Shown: positions 42,382-54,381 of the stretch, piece after piece
How positions within the stretch are numbered: position 1 is the first letter of the stretch
Layout: every line of letters starts with the position of its first letter
Assembly (NCBI RefSeq): GCF_031143425.1
Contig: NC_090442.1
Span: 430,111,776-430,175,775 of the forward strand
Reading direction: 5' to 3'
DNA from: Pleurodeles waltl
Taxonomy: Eukaryota > Chordata > Amphibia > Caudata > Salamandridae
Length of the DNA: 64,000 nt
The notes under the pieces: generated by a model
What the model saw: only the letters and a program-made list of their open reading frames with translations
What the model was told of the DNA's origin: nothing
Database searches by the model: none
Position numbers and translations under genes: made by a program

Positions 42382-43234
42382 AAAGACCCAGTTTGGTAAA
42401 TCGTTGAGCCTCTCTGACTGCCTCTAGAATATCCTTAATGAGAGGCAAAGGATAGCAGTCCTTTATAGTTATTTTATTTAGCCTGCGAAAATCCAGGCAG
42501 GGACGATGATCCTTCGTTTTCTTGGGTACAAAAAAGAGAGGAGCCGCAGCCGGAGAGGATGATGGTACAATAAGACCGCTATGTACGTTTTCTTGCAGAT
42601 ATTCTTTTAGTACTTCTCTTTCAGGTTCAGTGAGTGAATACATCCTCCCAAAGGGAACAATAGCTCCGGGTTCCAAGGGAATAGCACAATCGTAATCTCG
42701 ATGTGGGGGTAACACAGGTCTGGTTGGTTTTTGGAACACATCTTGAAATTCTAGATAGTGATCAGGAACCCCTTGAACTGTATTGATGGAACTTCCAGTA
42801 ATACTTTCAGTAGGCATCAACCTCTTGGGTGACCAATAAGTGTCTGAAGCAAAGCAGTTCTCATGACAAAACTGTGAGGACAGGGAAATAGTCCGGGTTT
42901 CCCAATTTACATAAGGGTTATGTCTTATGAACCACGGAATTCCCAAAATGATAGTATGGCTGGGGGATGATATTAGATCAAAAGAGATGTGTTCTTGATG
43001 GCTTCCAAATTGTAAACTCAGTGTCATGGTGGTGGTATTAACTGGACCAGAGGATATTAAAGACCCATCCACTGTGTGAACTTGTCCTGGGGTTTCTTTG
43101 GGTCGTGTTGGTATTTGTTGAGTTGCGGCCCAAGTCTTGTCCATATATATGCCACTGGCACCACAATCAAGTAAAGTCAGTGTTCTCTCTTGACGGCCGT
43201 CCGGTAAATGTAACGTCACAGGTAACATAAACAA
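42230..43234 (-). pseudogene. Gypsy protease and RT first part
   Basis: Residues ~20-30 have LLDCGASGI, the retropepsin active-site loop, with Cys in place of the usual Ser/Thr after the Asp. Residues ~150-300 are the RT fingers and palm: PFGRMYSLTEPE, LIVPSSSPAAAPLFFVPKK, RPCLDFRRLNKITI, YPLPLI and MPFGLTNA. The first catalytic strand reads LGLCGAYH, where Gypsy elements carry an Asp in the 'DL..AY' motif; it is missing. The frame breaks near 42290. The upstream end is interrupted by the TTAA element at 43255. Confidence 0.85.
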
Positions 43235-44819
43235 AGTAGTGGCAATGTCCTTAACCCCTTAGCTGCTGGGCCGTTTCCCCCCCCAGTGCTGAGCCCTTTT
43301 TTGGCTATTTGGGGTAGTTCGGGCTTAGGCCTTCATAACTTTTTGTCCACATAAGCTATCCACGCCAAATTTGCGTCCTTTTTTCCCAACAACCTAGGGA
43401 TTCTAATGGTACCCAGAGTTTGTGGTTTCCCCTGGAGGAGACCAAGAAAGTAGCCAAAATACAGTGACAATTTCGTTTTTTCCAAAAAAATTGGAAAAAA
43501 GGGCTGAAAACAAAGGGTTTCTGGTGCTAAAATCACCATCTTCCCACCTTTCAGGAACGGGCAGACTTGAATCAGAAAACCACATTTTCAACACAAATTT
43601 GGCATTTTACTGGAACATACCCCATTTTTACTATTTTTGGTGCTTTCAGCCTCCTTCCAGTTAGTGACAGGAATGGGTGTGAAACCAATGCTGGATCCCG
43701 GACAGCTAAACATTTCTGAAAACTAGACAAAATTCTGAATTCAGCAAGGGGTCATTTGTGTAGATCCTACAAGGTTTTCCTACAGAAAATAACAGCTGAA
43801 ATAAAAAAATATTGGAATTGAGCTGAAAACAACAGCCATTTTTCTTTATGTTTTACTCTGTAACTTTTTCCTGTGATGTCAGATTTTTGAAAGCAATATA
43901 CCGTTATGTCTGCTGGACTCTTCTGGTTGTGGGGATATAAAGGGCTTGTAGGTTCATCAAGAACCCTAGGTACCCAGAGCCAATAAATGAGCTGCACCCT
44001 GCAGTTGGTTTTCATTTTATACTGGGTATACAGCAATTCATTTGCTGAAATATGAAGAGTGAAAAATAGGTATCAAGAAAATCTTTGCATTTCCAAAATT
44101 GGCTCAAAATAAGGTTTTGAGGAGCAGTGGTTATTTGCACATCTCTGAATTCTGGGGTGCCCATACTAGCATGTGAATTGCAGGGCATTTCTCAAAGAGA
44201 TGTCTTTTTTACACACTCTCTTATATTTGGAAGGAAAAAATGGAGAGACAGATAAGGGGCAATAACACTTGTTTTGCTATTCTATGTTCCCCCAAGTCTC
44301 CCGATAAAAATTATACCTCACTTGTGTGGGTAGGCCTAGCGCCCGCGACAGGAAATGCCCCCAAACACAACGTGGACACATCCCATTTTTTAACAGAAAA
44401 CAGAGCTGTTTTTCGCAAAGTGCCTACCTGTAGATTTTGGCCTCTAGCTCAGCCGGCACCTAGGGAAACCTACCAAACCTGTGCATTTTTGAAAACTAGA
44501 GACCTAGGGGAATCCAAGATGGGGTGACTTGTGGGGTTCTGACGAGGTTCTGTTACCCAGAATCCTTTGCAAACCTCAAAATGTGGCTAAAAAAACAAGT
44601 TTTCCTCACATTTCGGTGAAAGAAAGTTCTGGAAACTGAGAGGAGCCACAAATTTCCTTCCACCCAGCGTTCCCCCAAGTCTCCCGATAAAAATGGTACC
44701 TCACTTTTGTGGGTAGGCCTGGTCCCCGCAACAGGAATAGATCACACAACGGTCAATGTGGGTCCTTACATGAGGCCGCTGTTGACCCTGGGGTGATCCA
44801 TTCCTGACGCAGGCACTAG

Positions 44820-45433
44820 GGGGGTCATTCTGACTTTGGCGGGCGGCGGAGGCCGCCCGCCAAAGTAACCCCGTCGGAAGACCGCTCCGCGATCAAAAGA
44901 CCGCGAGGGTCATTCTGACTTTCCCGCTGGGCCGGCGGGGCGGCCGCCAAAAGGGCACCCGCCAGCCCAGCGGGAAAGACCCTGCAACAAGGAAGCCGGC
45001 TCCGAATGGAGCCGGCGGAGTTGCAGGGGTGCGACGGGTGCAGTGGCACCCATCGCGATTTTCACTGTCTGCAAAGCAGACAGTGAAAATTTTTATAGGG
45101 CCCTGTTAGGGGGCCCTTGCACTGCCCATGCCAGTGGCATGGGCAGTGCAGGGGCCCCCAGGGGCCCCACGACACCCGTTCCCGCCATCCTGTTTCTGGC
45201 GATGAAAACCGCCAGAAACAGGGTGGTGGGAAGGGGGTCGGAATCCCCATGGCGGCGCATGGAGGATTCCCTGGGCCAGGGGAAAACCGGCGTGAAACCG
45301 CCGGTTCCCCTTTTCTGACCACGGCTTTACAGCCGCCGTCAGAATGGCCCTGGAAGCACCGCCAGCCTGTTGGCGGTACTTCCGTGGTCCCCGGCCCTGG
45401 CGGTCATGGACCGCCAGGGTCGGAATGACCCCC
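44820..45433. mobile_element. Harbinger-like hairpin MITE (TAG duplication)
   Basis: Ends GGGGGTCATTCTGAC and GTCGGAATGACCCCC, with TAG at 44817-44819 and 45434-45436. Same family and internal hairpin order as 11996-12608 and 54862-55490. It lies in the piggyBac-like element, so it came later. Confidence 0.8.
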
Positions 45434-46725
45434 TAGGTGTAGGCACTCAAGTGGGGTAGTGTTTTTATCAGGACAGGTGAGGAATCACTGGGTGGTAAGA
45501 ATTTTGTGGATCCCAGCATATTCCTGTAGTTTGTGTGACAGAAATGTGAGAAAAATAGAGTTTTTATTCAACATTTCAGCTTTGCAGGGTATTCTTGGTA
45601 AGAAAACTTTTGGGAATCGACACAAGTCACACCTCTGTGGACTCCCCTGAATGTCTAGTTTCCAGAAATGTTTGGGTTTAGTGTGTTTCTCTATATGGGC
45701 GCCGAACCCAGGACCAAAAACACAAGTGCCTGCCTTACAAAACCAGTTTGTTTTGCGATAGATAATTTTGATGTCTCCACAATACGATTTGGGCGGTGGA
45801 ATTTGGGGCTGAACTAAATTGGGGAGCTCCAAGACAGCACTCTCTCTCTCTGCTTGCCGCCGCATTCACCTGCTCTCTGGGTTGGGCTAACCCACTATTA
45901 CCCAGTTGCACAGACTGCTTCCTAAGGGACAGCAGGACTGTCTTCATCACCTCCCTCATAATGTACTGGAAGAGGAGTTATCGAATGGGACTCCTCCGAC
46001 TGAAAACTCACTCCCAGAGTCTGTGCCATTGTCCTATCCCTCAGATGCTGTCTCAGTATCTGATGTCTCAGTCTCTGATCCTATGTCAGAGCTGTTCTCT
46101 ATAACCCGAGTGAGGGCAGCAGTCATCCATCAAGATGCCATCTCTGCTATTGGCTAAACTGTTGCACTAACACACTAGCCTACGAAGACAGTCATAAAAT
46201 CGATGGTGTGTGTGAGATACGTGCAACAGTAGAGGCCACCTTACCTGCGCTTCTTCACTCAATCAGCACGTTCTTTCAAGACACTCAAAAAACACCTTGT
46301 CACATACCATTCGACACAGTATTTAGCACCTCCTGTGCCCAGTCCAACAATCATTATTGGTGCTCCCACTCCCTCCTCCTCGGATTTCCTCATTACCACC
46401 CTTCATCTCTCCATATCCGCCCTCCACCCTGCACATACATTTAATTTGTATTATAGCGCAGGTAATGGCTGACTTTACTAATGTACTCAGCTATTTGCAT
46501 AAAATACATATTTGCTCTTTGCAGTAGGCATATAAACCTTCTGCGCTTCTTTATGGCACAAAAACTACTACTAGACAAGTCTGACCCTTTTGTAGCAGAA
46601 ACATAATCACAATACTTACTTGACTTTTTTATTGCTGCCTAAAAGCTACAGTTGAAAAGCGTCAGTTGAAGTATGTGCATTGCTTTGAAGACGCAAGCTG
46701 CAACTGCAAGACAACTGGTGGCAAA

Positions 46726-46728
46726 TAT

Positions 46729-46787
<59 letters not shown>

Positions 46788-46935
46788 TTTTATATGTGGG
46801 TCTGGTTTTCCTGGGGGCCAGCCTGGGAAACCACACACATATTGACAAAAGTGATATATATATATATATATATATTATTTATAGATATATCTCTCTCTAT
46901 ATATCTATCTACATAGATATATCTATTAATAGATC

Positions 46936-46966
<31 letters not shown>

Positions 46967-47059
46967 ATGGATCTATCTATATATATCTCTATGGATCTAT
47001 CTATAGATATATCCATGTAGATAGAAATATCTACATAGATATATCTATTAATAGATCTA

Positions 47060-47083
<24 letters not shown>
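46726..47083. repeat. TA-rich microsatellite cluster
   Basis: A pure TA tract (46726-46784) is followed by mixed TA and ATAGATATCTA runs up to 47083. The frames with alternating Ile/Tyr come from this repeat. Confidence 0.95.
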
Positions 47084-47090
<7 letters not shown>

Positions 47091-47277
47091 TAGTTGTTGT
47101 ATGGTTTCCTTGGAGGCCAAAACAACTAAAAAAAATATTGCCCCCACAGGGTTCGCCCTGCCCACGGGCGAGCCCCTTTCCATTTATTTTTATTTTATTA
47201 AATTTTTTAAAGACATTTTTTTTTAGCCCTCGGGGGCACCTACCTTTTAAAAAAAAAATATATGCCCCCGGGGGGGG

Positions 47278-47366
47278 GGGCGGCCCGTAAACGCTTTCAG
47301 AAGGCCTCGTAAGAAAGGGGAGACTCTCTCCTTTCTTACAAGGCCTTCCTGAAACTGTGGGCCGAC
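47278..47366. repeat. subterminal inverted repeat of the TTAA element
   Basis: Two ~35-nt arms, CGGCCCGTAAACG ... CGTAAGAAAGG and CCTTTCTTACAAGG ... TGGGCCG, form a near-perfect hairpin 17 bp inside the right end. Confidence 0.75.
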
Positions 47367-47427
47367 GCCCGCACTAAAGAGGTTAAAGGAACTGAAGGTA
47401 TAGCTGATGATCCCGTCCCCTCCCTTC

Positions 47428-47777
47428 TTACAGAGGACGGGAAGTGGCGTTTCCCGATGGCCTTTGAGGACGAACAGGGCAGGTCCGGAGCATGTGGTCG
47501 GCAGCACCACAATACAGGCATAATCCCTTCATACGTCTGTCTTCCCGCTCGCTAACGGAAAGTGGTCCTCGAGTGGTATCCACCTGCATAGGTTCGTCTT
47601 CGGCATCTCTGGCGGGAGGACGAGATTCCTCTGGACGATGCATAAAGACACGTGAAGTGCTTGGCTTAGATGATCCTCTACTCTTTCTCTTCTCGATACG
47701 TCGCTCTTGGAGACGGCATTCGATGGAAAGAGCCTGATCCATCTGACCACGAAGATCTTCAACTCGGGTGGAGTGTA
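47428..47777 (-). pseudogene. Gypsy gag C-terminal part with zinc knuckle
   Basis: The minus-strand frame carries [14 protein letters not shown], an exact CX2CX4HX4C nucleic-acid-binding knuckle, after a Ser/Arg/Glu-rich linker. It is in a different frame from the capsid-like part above 47778, so gag is broken near 47770. The frame then meets the TTAA insertion at 47383. Confidence 0.8.
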
Positions 47778-48344
47778 CTAACTGTCTTTGATTTCTTCTT
47801 TAAGTCCTCTTCGAAATAAGGTCACCAGAGTTCGTTCCACCCAAGTGGTCTCAGCCGTTAGCTGTCGAAGGCGGGTAATATATTGGAGGACATCTTGTGA
47901 GCCTTGTTGGATGTCACATAAGGCTTCTTCCACAGAGGCCTCCAATCCTGGACGACTGAACATCTGTTTAAACCGACTCACAAAAGCAGGATAGTCTGAT
48001 AATACTGGATCATTGGAGGATACCATCGGGGTTGCCCAGGCCAAGGCAGGACCGGATAAGGCACTGATAAGATATCCCACCTTTGTCTTGTCATGGGAGA
48101 ATTGGGTAGGTCGAAAGGCGAAATACACAGTGAATGCATCGAGGAACTCTCGCAGCTTAGTTGGTTCACCCGAGAAACGAGGAGTAGAGGTGGAGACGGG
48201 CAGAATATCCGCACTGCGAAAGGCCAAAGCTTGACGTAAAGCAGCATTCTCGTTTTGTAATTGTTGCTGTTCCTGAGCCTGTTGCTGAATGGTTGCTAGA
48301 AGAGATTGATCAGGATCTGCAGCAGCCGCCACTGTATCATCCAT
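47778..48344 (-). pseudogene. Gypsy gag capsid-like part
   Basis: The likely start is the ATG at 48344 (MDDTV), 39 bp inside the end of the 5' LTR at 48383. The frame is open further up, but that part is LTR. After a Gln/Asn/Ala-rich N-terminus it has the retrotransposon-gag pattern FLDAFTVYFAFRP ... KVGYLISALSGPALAWATPM ... FVSRFKQMFSRP ... VLQYITRLRQLTAETTW, which builds the particle. It stops at 47778 just before the knuckle region, reached only by a frame change. Confidence 0.8.
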
Positions 48345-49199
48345 GATGTTAGACGACGTCGGGAGTATTGGGCGCTGCAATCTGTCACCACTTACATGCT
48401 GCTTTACCCTGGAGGCCACAGAGCGAGTGGCGTGGATCCTGTTCTTGAATGTTCGGCCTTGGCCCAAGTAGGGGCGACTCTTTCTGGTAGCCACGGTGCT
48501 GCAGGCAATGGGTACGCCAGGGGCAGGCCGTGTCCCTCAGAAGTAGCGCCAGAGGGAAAAAAAAACAGAAAAAGGGAAAAAACCTCCACAAGGATATGCT
48601 CCTAAAACAGGAACAAAAAGGAAGAGGTATCAACAAGAGCAAATACAGGAAATAGTATTTCAAACTATCAAGAACCAGCACAAGAATACGAGGAAGCAGG
48701 AGCGAAGACACCATCCAAACAGAAAGTGTTGCAGCGCAAGGAGAGAAAGAATCACAGCCCTTAAATACCAACAAACAGGAAACAACCAACAGTAAGTAAA
48801 AGGACACTGTTAGACCTGACAGCCTGAGGGTGGTCACCCCTAACTTTTTGCCTGCCTCCCTCCACTTTTTGGACACTGTTTTTGCTGGCTTTTAGACTCT
48901 GCGCACTTTATCACTGCTAACCAGTGCTAAAGTGCATATGCTCTCTCCCTTTAAACATTGCAACCTTGGATCATACCTGATTGGACTGTTTAATTTACTT
49001 ATAAGTCCCTAGTAATGTGCACTATATGTGTCTGGGGCCTGTAGATTAAATGCTACTAGTGGGCCTGCAGCACTGATTGTGCCACCCACTTAAGTAGCCC
49101 CTTTACCTTGTCTCAGGCCTGCCATTGCAAGGCCTGTGTGTGCAGTTTCACTGTCACCTCGACTTGGCATTTAAAAGTACTTGCCAAGCCTAAACCTCC

Positions 49200-49495
49200 C
49201 CTTTCTCCACATGTAAGTCACCTCTAATGTGTGCCCTAGGTAACCCCTAGAGCAGGATGCTGTGTGGGTGAAAGGCAGGACATGTACCTGGGTAGTTTAC
49301 ATGTCCTGGTAGTGTAAAACTCCTAAATTCGTTTTTGCACTACTGTGAGACCTGCTCCCTTCATAGGCTCCCTTTTCTCCACATGTAAGTCACCTCTAAT
49401 GTGTGCCCTAGGTAACCCCTAGAGCAGGGTGCTGTGTGGGTGAAAGGCAGGACATGTACCTGGGTAGTTTACATGTCCTGGTAGTGTAAAGCTGC
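49200..49495 (+). repeat. 172-bp tandem duplication inside solo LTR
   Basis: The segment from ACATGTAAGTCACCTCTAAT to CATGTCCTGGTAGTGTAAA occurs at 49209 and again at 49381 with almost no differences. The LTRs at 25305 and 31089 have it once. Confidence 0.8.
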
Positions 49496-49933
49496 TCCCT
49501 TCATAGGCTAACATTGGGGCTGCCCTCATAAAGTATTGAAGTGGTAGCTGTTGATCTGAAAGGAGTAGGAAGGTCATATTTAGTATGGCCACAATGGTAA
49601 TACCAAATCATGCTGACTGGTGAAGTTGGATTTAATATTACTATACTAGAAATGCCACTTTTAGAAAGTGAGCATGTCTTTGCACTTAAATCTTTCTGTG
49701 CCTTACAATCCACGTCTGGCTGGGCTTGGTTGACAGCTCCTTGTGCATTCACTCAGACACACCCCAAACACAGGGTACTCAGCCTCACTTGCATTCATCT
49801 GCATTTTGAATGGGTCTTCCTGGGCTGGGAGGGTGGAGGGCCTGCTCTCACACAAAGGACTGCCACACCCCCTACTGGGACCCTGGCAGACAGGATTGAA
49901 CTGAAAGGGGACCTGGTGCACTTCTTAGCCACT

Positions 49934-49981
49934 CTTTGAAGTCTCCCCCACTTCAAAGGCACATTTGGGTATAAAACAGGG
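49934..49981 (+). promoter_or_regulatory. LTR core promoter of the solo LTR
   Basis: CTTTGAAGT (49934-49942), ACTTCAAAG (49950-49958), then TATAAAA at 49970-49976. Confidence 0.6.
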
Positions 49982-51894
49982 CCTCTGCCCTACCTCATCA
50001 GACACTTGCTGGAGAAGAAACCTGAACCAGAACCTGCATCCTGCCAAGAAGAACTGCCTGGCTGCCTAAAGGACTCACCTAACTGCTTTCTACAAAGGAC
50101 TGCTGCCTTGCTGTTGCCCTGCTGCCTTGCTGAACTCTTGCCTTGTTGCTGAGGTGCTCTCCAAGGGCTTGGATAGAGCTTCCCTCCTGTTCCCTGAAGT
50201 CTCAGGACCAAAAAGACTTCTCTTTTTCATTTGGATGCCTTGTGCACCGAAAATTTTTACGCACTGCTTGATCCGCGGTGAAAAATTCACTGCACGCCGA
50301 TCCGGAAAGACGCCGCTCGACGCGATGCCTGCACTGCGACCGGAACTTCGATGTACGGCCTCGCCTGGACAAACGCCACCCGACTCCAGAAAGGAAATCG
50401 ACGTGACGCCTGTCATGAGGGAGAAGATTTCACGCCCAGCCCACCAGAACGACGCGCAGCCGGAAAACAAGCCTAGGATTCCACGCACAGACCCCGGGAC
50501 ATCTGGTAATCCCGCGAACCACAGAAGGAGACTTTCCGCGCACCGGAAAACGACGCCCGACTTCCCCGCGTGAAAAATAACGACGCAAGTCCGTGTGTGC
50601 TGGGGAGAAATCGACGCACACACCATTTTTCCACATATCTCTTCTTCTGCGTCCCTTTGCAGAGATTTTCCACTTTAAACCAGGTAGTTTGTGCTTGAAA
50701 GAGACTTTGTTTGCTTGTTAAAGACTTAAGACACTTTATATCACTTTTCAGTGATATCTCTACAAATTCACATTACATCTTTATTCGTTTTGACCTGCAA
50801 TTATCCAGATAAATATTATATATTTTTCTAAACACTGTGTGGTGTATTTTTGTGGTGCTATATTGTGTTATTGTATGATTTATTTCACAAATACTTTACA
50901 CATTGCCTTCTAAGTTAAGCCTGACTGCTCGTGCCAAGCTGCCAGAGGGTGGGCACAGGATAATTTTGGATTGTGTGTGACTTACCCTGACTAGATTGAG
51001 GGTTCTTGCTTGGACAGGGTAAGCTGACTGCCAACCAAAAACCCCATTTATAACAGACACCATCTTAAATAGGGTAAAGTACATAGAACAGAATGGACTA
51101 GGAGCCATAGAGAATAGGGAACAAGGAATGCTGGGAAGAGAAAGGTAACATGGGAAGGGGGAAAAACATAAAGGAAGGTACAACCAGATGTCCCAGAAAA
51201 GAAGAAAAGAAGAAAGAGAAGAAAAGAACAGGTGAGTGGGGGTCGGAAATGCCTGAAAACGCAGTGCACAGAAAAAGAGTGAGGCCCCATGCCCAAATTG
51301 GGGCCTCGGAAAGCACACAGCAGACTGGGGGCGCGCCGCGTCTTGGAAACGCGTGTTGCGGCCAGAGCCGAATGTTCGGCTCGTGCCGCGGCGTAGCATT
51401 CGGCCCATATTTGCAAATATTTTGCATGTCCCAAATTGCAAATTCCTAACTGGAATTCGCAATTTTGGGAAATGCAAAGTCCAGGGTGCTGGGGGCCTAA
51501 GGCCCCCTCTGCTGCACCCCAAAACATTTTTTAGCAACATGTAAGGTGCACACATGTAAATTTTAAAAATGCATTTTTAAAATTTGCACTTGGTTACCAC
51601 CAAGTTCAACTTGGTGGTAATAGCGATTTCTTAATGCCCAATTCACATTAAGGAATTGCTTCATACATGTGCTTTAGAAATTGCAAATAAGGATTCCTTA
51701 TTTACGATTTCTTATTTAGAGAGTCGCAATCTGCGACTCTCTAAACAGGGTCGCAATTTTAAGGAATCGCTATTTTAGCGATTCCTTAAAATTGTATTCA
51801 GAATGCCTTTGATACATTCTGAAAGGGCTTTTTGCATTTGCAAACAGGCATTCGCACCGTTTGCGAATGCAAAAAGCTTTGATACATCTGGCCC

Positions 51895-54381
51895 CTAATT
51901 TTTAAAGTGCAATGTTTATTACAACATTTAGAATTTTATCACAATGACCAAATAGATTAAGTTGTCAAAGTAATTCCACAATGCTCCAAAGTGCAAAGAA
52001 AGTACTGAGGCATGAATAGAAAAAAAACACAAATGTACTCAGGCTAAAGCATCTGCTTTACACATCAAACTAATAATAAACAAGCATCCACCCACTGTTA
52101 GAAGCTGTCTGCCTTTTCTGTGGGAAGAGATCTTATCTTATAGTTTAACAGTCCCTAAAGTCTGACAGTGAATGGAGCTTTAACAGTGTGAATTGCTGAA
52201 GAACACCATATGTTAGAGTGACACCAATAATTAAATGTACTTTTGTGCTTTGAAATCTTCCAGATGCACATGTTATTGCCAATTGTGTACAAATAATATA
52301 AAATATTGGTTATACAGTTTCTGGGAGTGCATTTAATGTATATGAACTGAGAATGCCGATAATAAATGGAAATTACATTAAATGCAAACACTTATTATAC
52401 CCAAAATGCCGATTTAAATTAAGGTCGTCCTCTAATCATCAGAAAAAGACATAAATTACCATCCAGAGTTTTGTATTAAGCTACTGCTGGTTTCATTTAG
52501 CCCTGTATTGCATTTCAGGCACTTCAGCACGTGAGCTATGGTAACGCTTTGAAAACACAATATTACTCAATGAAATATGGAGTCGATAATGCAACAACCC
52601 CCATAATAAAGAAAGCAACAGAGACCCTTTCAGTTATTGTGTTTTTTAATAACATCCATAAGATGCGCTTACATATTCTGTAATAACTATGCCAAAAATG
52701 CAGCTTTAGTAGGAGATAAGTATTGTAAATGTGTGCACCAGGGAAAGATAACCATCGGTAAACAGTAAACGCTGTGCAGCCTTAACGTAAAAAAGAATTC
52801 CATACACTAAAGCGGATTGGAATGAGTACTTGAGCCTCGGGATACTGATAGGAGAAGCCCCTTTTAAGATATATTAAAAACAATAGATTCCACAAGCACA
52901 GCTCAAACGCTGTGCAGGTGAAACCTAAAAAAGGCAAAATAAACTGTATGTGTTAATTTTTATTTCTCACAATACAGGAAATAACACATGATAGTCAAAA
53001 TATAATAGGTCTGCTTCCATTATATGAACAGCAGCAGCACTTTTGAAGAAAATAAAATCCTTGCTAGCTTTACAGTGAACTTTAAATGTCATTCCAGTGG
53101 ATACTAGGTGCACAATCTAATTTAAAATGTCTCAATCATACTGCTATATGTGTTGTTTTCATGAGAACATGAGATAATCAGCACCCATTAAAACCCAGTC
53201 AACAAATGTCTGATGTTTTCTGAAACATTTCGTCACTAATGTCCCCATATTGTTCAAGTGAGAGGTCTTTATGTAGGAATGAAGTTCCAAGATCATAAAC
53301 AACAGCATCCTTTTATGGTCTTAGACAAGGTGAGAACGAAATTCTTGAGGACAGTCTAGGATTTTTTTTTTTATAATTAAACAACAGCTAGCCTTAGGAC
53401 AGTAATATTACTGAATCTTCATCAACAGAGTTAGCTTGTAGGAGTGCACCACCGATGGCCAAGGATCAGAGTGTCCAAAAACAGATATGTAGTTTATTTA
53501 GGTTTTATACAGTAAATTATATATGGGAAATGCAAGCAATACATTTGTGTACACATTTTTATTGTTTTTCAGGTATAGGAGAGCAATTACCTTCATAAAC
53601 ATGTGATGTCCAGATCAATGCATTAACAATATCAATGACATAGAAAGCTTCTGGCAGTCTTGTTAATTTTTTTTAAAAGAGAAGTGGTTCTAAACCTAGG
53701 CATAGATAGAAGGAAAAACAGGGGCATGAGAGTGGTTCTGGGGGTGTGTAGGTGGTATCCGGCTGAATGAAGTATTGATGATTAGATGGTAGGTCTTTGG
53801 GTGATTGCAGTGGTGCGTTGGATGTTCCAGGTGTGGTCATGCAAAATGTGAGGTACGTTGGGGAGAGGGTGGGGGGCAGGAAATAATTTTATACACTATG
53901 TGGAGTGAAGGAGACTGCTGGAAACAGGGCCAGTAAATTCGATATACCGAACAAGGAGGTTGTGTTGGACAACTGTTAATAGACATTTCTATACACCAAA
54001 GGCCAAAACCTGTCAGATGACATTTTGTCACCTACAATCCAAACAACACAGGAGCAGACCGGAGGTGCATAGGGTCAAGCAAGAATGCAATAGGAGGAGA
54101 TTTCCGTTGTACCTCTCATGATCTAGTGATAAAAGGTTGGTTGCTGAGGCTCAAATGGTTCACAGATAGCTAATCAAATTTAACAGGAGCAGTGCAAACT
54201 GAAGAACATCACAAGCATGGAGAATGTACTTCAAGTCGGCATCTCTTGCAGTAGGCAAAAATGTGAAAATGGCTTGTCTCAAAAAGCAAAAGGAAAAGGT
54301 TAGAATACTGAAAACCTCTTGACAGATACACTAATTATGTATGAATGCAATTTTGTCTGAAAATTAAGGACATTTAAATTG
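51895..54381. other. unassigned A+T-rich sequence
   Basis: About 2.5 kb with no gene, LTR border or tandem repeat recognised; all frames are short. It could be old non-repetitive intron or intergenic DNA. Confidence 0.4.

Larger units (their letters stand above)
43255..47382. mobile_element. piggyBac-like TTAA-ended element, copy B
   Basis: TTAA stands at both borders (43251-43254 and 47383-47386). The left end reads TTAACCCCTTAGCTGC and the right end reversed reads TTAACCTCTTTAGTGC. The 4.1-kb element sits between gag and protease of the Gypsy copy, and Gypsy sequence resumes directly on both sides. It is related to the element ending at 11363. No transposase recognised; a plus-strand frame at 45906-46157 rich in Ser, Pro and Val shows no family motif. 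It contains a Harbinger-like MITE (44820-45433), TA-rich arrays and a subterminal hairpin. Confidence 0.75.
48808..51055 (+). mobile_element. solo LTR (2248 bp, GACAC duplication)
   Basis: Plus-strand TGTTAGACC ... TTTATAACA with exact GACAC at 48803-48807 and 51056-51060. It is the reverse-oriented relative of the LTRs at 25305 and 31089 (same order of blocks, similar length). It has TATAAAACAGGG at 49970 after CTTTGAAGT/ACTTCAAAG at 49934-49958. A 172-bp tandem duplication lies at about 49200-49495. Minus-strand frames in it are shadows. Confidence 0.9.
39136..51398 (-). mobile_element. chromodomain Gypsy (chromovirus-type) retrotransposon, broken
   Basis: A minus-strand Ty3/Gypsy element. 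The 5' LTR lies at 48383-51398 (itself interrupted), gag at 47428-48344, protease-RT-RNase H at 41331-43234, integrase with chromodomain at 39902-41246, and the 3' LTR at 39136-39901. Flanks are GTCGG (39131-39135) and TTCGG (51399-51403), one difference from a 5-bp duplication. The LTRs (766 and about 763 bp without the insertion) differ by roughly 5% over the first 270 bp by eye, so the copy is old. Frameshifts, stops, a changed integrase residue and two insertions make it inactive. Order PR-RT-RH-INT plus a chromodomain fits vertebrate chromoviruses. Confidence 0.9.
48383..51398 (-). repeat. 5' LTR of the chromodomain Gypsy, interrupted
   Basis: Halves 48383-48807 and 51056-51398 together match the 3' LTR. 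A solo LTR lies between them with a duplicated GACAC. Confidence 0.85.
38945..51894. mobile_element. MITE split by nested insertions
   Basis: The left end GGGCCAGATGTATGAAA and right end TTTGATACATCTGGCCCC are inverted repeats. They belong to one ~0.69-kb A+T-rich hairpin element, rich in AATCGC and GCGATT words, now split into 38945-39135 and 51399-51894 by the Gypsy element between them. No coding capacity. The target duplication could not be fixed, so the superfamily is open. Confidence 0.65.

Noticed and set aside
45906..46157. piggyBac-derived ORF inside the TTAA element
   Set aside because: 84 residues rich in Ser, Pro and Val without any DDE or Cys-rich C-terminal motif; no support beyond location.
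46673..47020. 115-codon Ile/Tyr-rich frame
   Set aside because: Translation of the TA-rich microsatellite.
48361..48382. Primer-binding site of the chromodomain Gypsy element
   Set aside because: The sequence next to the 5' LTR on the minus strand (GATTGCAGCGCCC) lacks the TGG expected for pairing with a tRNA CCA end, so I did not annotate it.
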